DNA from: Oscillospiraceae bacterium
GTDB lineage: Bacteria > Bacillota > Clostridia > Oscillospirales > CAG-272
Assembly: GCA_015064385.1 (NCBI GenBank)
Contig: SVSI01000004.1
Location: 1 to 64,000 of the forward strand
DNA: 64,000 bases
Reading direction: 5' to 3'
The notes under the pieces were generated by a model. It was given only the letters and a program-made list of their open reading frames with translations, had not been told where the DNA came from and searched no databases. Made by a program: the position numbers and the translations under genes. Of the stretch, positions 61,373-64,000 are shown in pieces; position 1 is the stretch's first letter; each line of letters begins with the position of its first letter.

Positions 61373-62236
61373 ATGAAAACCGTGTATGAAGGCAGCAATA
61401 TTCAGGGATCTGCCCACGTAAGCTGCATAAAATACAGAAATCTTCAAAACATCTCTCACTATCATAGCGATTATGAGCTGGTTTACGTTAATGAAGGGAT
61501 AGCGCAAGTTGCCGTAAACGACAAAAAATACGAGCTTCATACCGACGAAGGTATTTTCATTCACAGCAATGATATTCACAATATAAATTCCGACCGACGT
61601 ACGGTGATCACAGTGCTGAAGGCAGAAAAGGGGCACTTTGACAGTCTGTTTGCCTCAAAAAGACTTCAATCAACAATAATTGACAAATCGTTGAACGCTA
61701 AAACGGTTTTAGCAGAGGTCAAGACCGAGCTTACAAGCGATCTTGAAAACAGAGATGCACTCTCTGAAAGTCTGGTCTCGGTATTTTTCATTAAGCTACT
61801 AAGACTTGTCGGTACCGTTTCGACTGACAGCCGCACCTCAGAAAAGCATACTAATAACGAGCTCTACAATAAGATCAGCCGAATGCTTTCGGACGAATAC
61901 AGCACTATAACCTTCGAAATTGCCGCGAGTCGCCTTCATTTCAGTCAGTCCTATTTTTCAAAGCTTTTCCGCTCGCTTTTCGGAATGACCTTTACACAGT
62001 ATCTCAATACCGTCAGAATTGCCGCCGCCATCGAAAAACTTGAAAAAGGGGAGAGCACCGTTGCCGAGATTTCACACTCCTGCGGCTTCAATACGATTCG
62101 GAATTTTAACCGAGTTTTCAGATCGTTCACAGGATATGCACCGAGCAACTTACCCTCGGACTATGAATTTCTATACAATCTGAAAAGCGGTTGCGGGCTG
62201 GATCCTACCTTGAATTGTACCGAAATTTTAGAATGA
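61373..62236 (+). CDS. AraC-family transcriptional regulator
   Basis: About 287 residues: cupin domain with ISHYHSDYELVYVNEG and C-terminal AraC region (ITFEIAASRLHFSQSYFSKLF, then EISHSCGFNTIRNFNRVF). The ATG follows AAAAGGAGGTG. It is divergent from araA and presumably controls araABD. It is a different protein from the AraC at 55162, so the two arabinose units have separate regulators. Confidence 0.9.
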   Translation: MKTVYEGSNIQGSAHVSCIKYRNLQNISHYHSDYELVYVNEGIAQVAVNDKKYELHTDEGIFIHSNDIHNINSDRRTVITVLKAEKGHFDSLFASKRLQSTIIDKSLNAKTVLAEVKTELTSDLENRDALSESLVSVFFIKLLRLVGTVSTDSRTSEKHTNNELYNKISRMLSDEYSTITFEIAASRLHFSQSYFSKLFRSLFGMTFTQYLNTVRIAAAIEKLEKGESTVAEISHSCGFNTIRNFNRVFRSFTGYAPSNLPSDYEFLYNLKSGCGLDPTLNCTEILE

Positions 62237-62246
62237 TAAAACATAT

Positions 62247-62276
62247 AAAAGGAGCGATCGCAGATCGCTCCTTTTT
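62247..62276. terminator. bidirectional terminator
   Basis: Thirteen-base-pair stem AAAAGGAGCGATC/GATCGCTCCTTTT with a three-base loop. Confidence 0.9.
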
Positions 62277-62284
62277 GCATTTAC

Positions 62285-62854
62285 TTATATCTTTGAAAGC
62301 GTTTCAAACATTAAAAAGGTTACAGTTAAAAGTAGGGAAACATTGAAATTTGCATATATGAGCATATATATTGAAAATGCCCAGAGTACGCTTAAAAACA
62401 CAAGTGAAACAAGCGTACATATTTTTACCGACAGCTCTACGCTCATACGCGTGAGGCATAAAGACCTCAGCGCACAGTAACCGTCAAGCGGGCGTGCCGG
62501 GATAAGATTTACAAGGGCAAGCACGAGTGATGCAGAACCGAAAATCCCGCCGCTGCCGACCAAAAAGCATATAAGAAAGGATAAAAGATTGACCGTAGGT
62601 CCCGAAAGTGAGATTACTGCATCGGAAAGATAGGAGCTTTTGTTTTCGCATCTTTCTATAACGGCTCCGAATGGGCGAAGAGTAATTCGAGATACCCTTG
62701 ATCCCACAGAATATATAGCAGCTATATGACCCATTTCGTGAAGAGCCGTTGCTGTGGCAACTGCAATCACGTAAGGAATACCGAGGGTTATGGCGAGTAG
62801 TAAAAGACATATGGGTGTTGAAGGGGCAATATTTATTTTAGGCAGGGATTTCAT
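62285..62854 (-). CDS. small M50 (SpoIVFB-like) membrane metalloprotease
   Basis: A 189-residue membrane protease. Zinc motif HEMGH is at 39-43 and NLIPARPLDG at 117-125 gives the third ligand Asp. The short form, with HEMGH in the second helix and no CBS or PDZ domain, resembles SpoIVFB, which cleaves pro-sigma-K in sporulation, but no spoIVFA partner is beside it. The start at 62854 follows TTGGAG. Function otherwise open. Confidence 0.82.
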   Translation of the reverse strand: MKSLPKINIAPSTPICLLLLAITLGIPYVIAVATATALHEMGHIAAIYSVGSRVSRITLRPFGAVIERCENKSSYLSDAVISLSGPTVNLLSFLICFLVGSGGIFGSASLVLALVNLIPARPLDGYCALRSLCLTRMSVELSVKICTLVSLVFLSVLWAFSIYMLIYANFNVSLLLTVTFLMFETLSKI

Positions 62855-62937
62855 ACCGTTCTCCAAGTTAGATTTACAAAACAAGTATATTCGCCCGTGT
62901 GCAAAATTTTGCCCTTAAAACTCCATAAGAATAAAAT

Positions 62938-62971
62938 AAAACGCTCTCTGAAAGTAAATCAAAGAGCGTTT
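62938..62971 (-). terminator. terminator of the S1-domain gene
   Basis: AAACGCTCT/AGAGCGTTT stem with a 15-base loop; on the minus strand the stem is followed by a TTTTATTTTATT run. Confidence 0.75.
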
Positions 62972-62986
62972 ATGTATTTTGAGTTT

Positions 62987-64000
62987 TTACTCTGCGTCGG
63001 TAGCTTCTGCAGCGTCCTCTGCGAGCTCGGCGGGAAGAGAAGTAGGATCGTCGGAAGAATAAACGAGTGCTTCGCCTTCAGTAGCTTCCTCTTCAACCTC
63101 TTCTACCGTCTCGGGAACGAGAAGAGCGCGGATAGAGAGACTTACCTTCTGCTTCTCATCGTCGATAGCGGTGATCTTGGCATCAACATTCTGTCCGATC
63201 TCGAGAACCTCGGAAGGATTAGCAATACGCTTGTCGGCGATCTGCGAGATGTGGATAAGTCCGTCAACCTCGGGAACGATCTCTGCGAATGCTCCGAAGG
63301 GAGTAATTCCAACTACCTTTACGTTAGCAACGTCGCCAACTGCATACTGAGCAGTGAAGATCTTCCAAGGATTCTGATCCTCGGTCTTGCAGCCGAGAGA
63401 AATACGCTTCTTCTCAACGTCAAAGGACTTAACGAAAACGTCGATGCTGTCGCCAACCTTAACTACCTCCGAAGGATCCTTGATTCTCGACCAGGAAAGC
63501 TCAGAAACGTGAACCATTCCGTCAACGCCGCCAAGATCAACGAATACGCCGTAAGAGGTCATGGACTTAACGGTTCCGGAGAATTTCTTGCCAACCTCCA
63601 TATTTGCCCAGAACTGCTCAAGCATTGCCTTGCGCTCACGGCGAAGGATTGCACGGATAGATCCGACAGCGCGGTTCTTCTGATCGTTTACTTCGATGAT
63701 AATGAAGCTCTGGGTAGTGCCTACGATCTCATTGAGATCGCCCGAAGCGGGAACACCGGTCTGCGAAGCGGGTATGAATACCTTGGTGTTTCCAACGGTA
63801 GCGATAACGCCGCCCTTAACGACCTCGGTGATCTTGCCCTCAACGGTAGCGCCTTCTTCAGCAGCTGCCTTGATCTTCTTCCAGTCAGCAATGCGGTCGA
63901 TACGGCGTCTGGAAAGACCTACAACGCCCTCAACGTCGCTTACTCTGACAACGAATGCCTCGATCTCGTCGCCTACGTTGTACAGGGAACGTACGTCGGT
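62987..64000 (-). CDS. S1-domain RNA-binding protein, C-terminal part (rpsA-like or IspH-S1 fusion)
   Basis: The frame is open across the window edge (338 codons seen) with no start in the window, so the N-terminal part lies outside. Two complete S1 domains (KFSGTVKSMTSYGVFVDLGG and VANVKVVGITPFGAFAEIVP), a preceding one (TVEGKITEVVKGGVIATVG) and part of an earlier domain are visible, followed by an acidic tail. Many Clostridia fuse such a domain array to IspH (LytB); a free ribosomal protein S1 homologue is the alternative. Codon use is strongly biased, suggesting high expression. Confidence 0.9.
   Translation of the reverse strand, partial: TDVRSLYNVGDEIEAFVVRVSDVEGVVGLSRRRIDRIADWKKIKAAAEEGATVEGKITEVVKGGVIATVGNTKVFIPASQTGVPASGDLNEIVGTTQSFIIIEVNDQKNRAVGSIRAILRRERKAMLEQFWANMEVGKKFSGTVKSMTSYGVFVDLGGVDGMVHVSELSWSRIKDPSEVVKVGDSIDVFVKSFDVEKKRISLGCKTEDQNPWKIFTAQYAVGDVANVKVVGITPFGAFAEIVPEVDGLIHISQIADKRIANPSEVLEIGQNVDAKITAIDDEKQKVSLSIRALLVPETVEEVEEEATEGEALVYSSDDPTSLPAELAEDAAEATDAE

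Overview
The window looks like a chromosomal segment of an anaerobic, spore-forming member of the Clostridia, probably an uncultured gut or rumen lineage. The evidence is an intact spo0A, a cotJA-cotJB-cotJC spore-coat operon, gerW/ytfJ, a DUF2953 gene beside scpA-scpB, and a thymidine kinase and Pdp-type phosphorylase of Gram-positive style. Transport and secreted proteins are mostly lipoproteins with a Cys lipobox, as expected for a single-membrane cell. Base composition is moderate, with no long foreign island; the most AT-rich, least ordinary patch is around 25.5-26.1 kb.

Layout. 1-410: a 112-bp tandem repeat of RNA-like hairpins. 410-3083: a divergent LysR regulator and Na+/solute symporter. 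3313-13724 (+): an RDD membrane protein, a CUT1-type ABC transporter (ATPase, two permeases, lipoprotein binding protein), a thermonuclease lipoprotein, an OB-fold lipoprotein and, from its own promoter, a barnase-like ribonuclease lipoprotein. 13766-21950 (-): a ten-gene nucleotide and nucleoside catabolism/salvage operon (tdk, deoC, deoD, deoB, cdd, pdp, udk, two nrnA-like DHH genes, surE). It converges on the nuclease locus at a shared terminator. 22-34 kb: mixed accessory genes (lipase-like protein, GH4 glycosidase with AraC regulator, zinc-ribbon/XRE module, GH43-like protein, asparaginase, M29 peptidase, heparinase-like lyase, SGNH esterase, EamA exporter). 33.8-43.7 kb (-): a housekeeping and sporulation block (spo0A, rluB, gerW, DUF2953, scpB, scpA, M50 protease, lysA, engB, lon). 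43.9-45.1 kb: cotJABC. 45.2-47.3 kb: a purine-type riboswitch in front of a YgjV-like protein and a TGS/uridine-kinase fusion. 47.4-51.7 kb: rlmA-like methyltransferase, CotH-like lipoprotein, malQ. 51.7-62.2 kb: an L-arabinan/L-arabinose utilisation region (GH93-like, GH51, araD-araB-araA, two AraC regulators), interrupted by a YwaF-like protein and two tRNA genes. The window ends inside an S1-domain gene.

The most interesting proposal is that 3.3-22 kb is one functional unit for feeding on external DNA and RNA. A surface-tethered DNase/RNase (SNase fold), an OB-fold putative nucleic-acid binder and a barnase-like RNase would cut polymer outside. The ABC importer would bring products in. The NrnA-like nanoRNases, SurE nucleotidase, deaminase and phosphorylases, DeoB and DeoC would convert them to bases, ribose phosphates and glycolytic intermediates, with Udk and Tdk available for salvage. 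Enzyme identities rest on visible motifs; the functional link is inferred from gene order. The second candidate is the riboswitch at about 45.2 kb: its terminator shares its 5' arm with the aptamer's P1/P3 strand, which predicts a ligand-ON switch for a putative nucleoside kinase.
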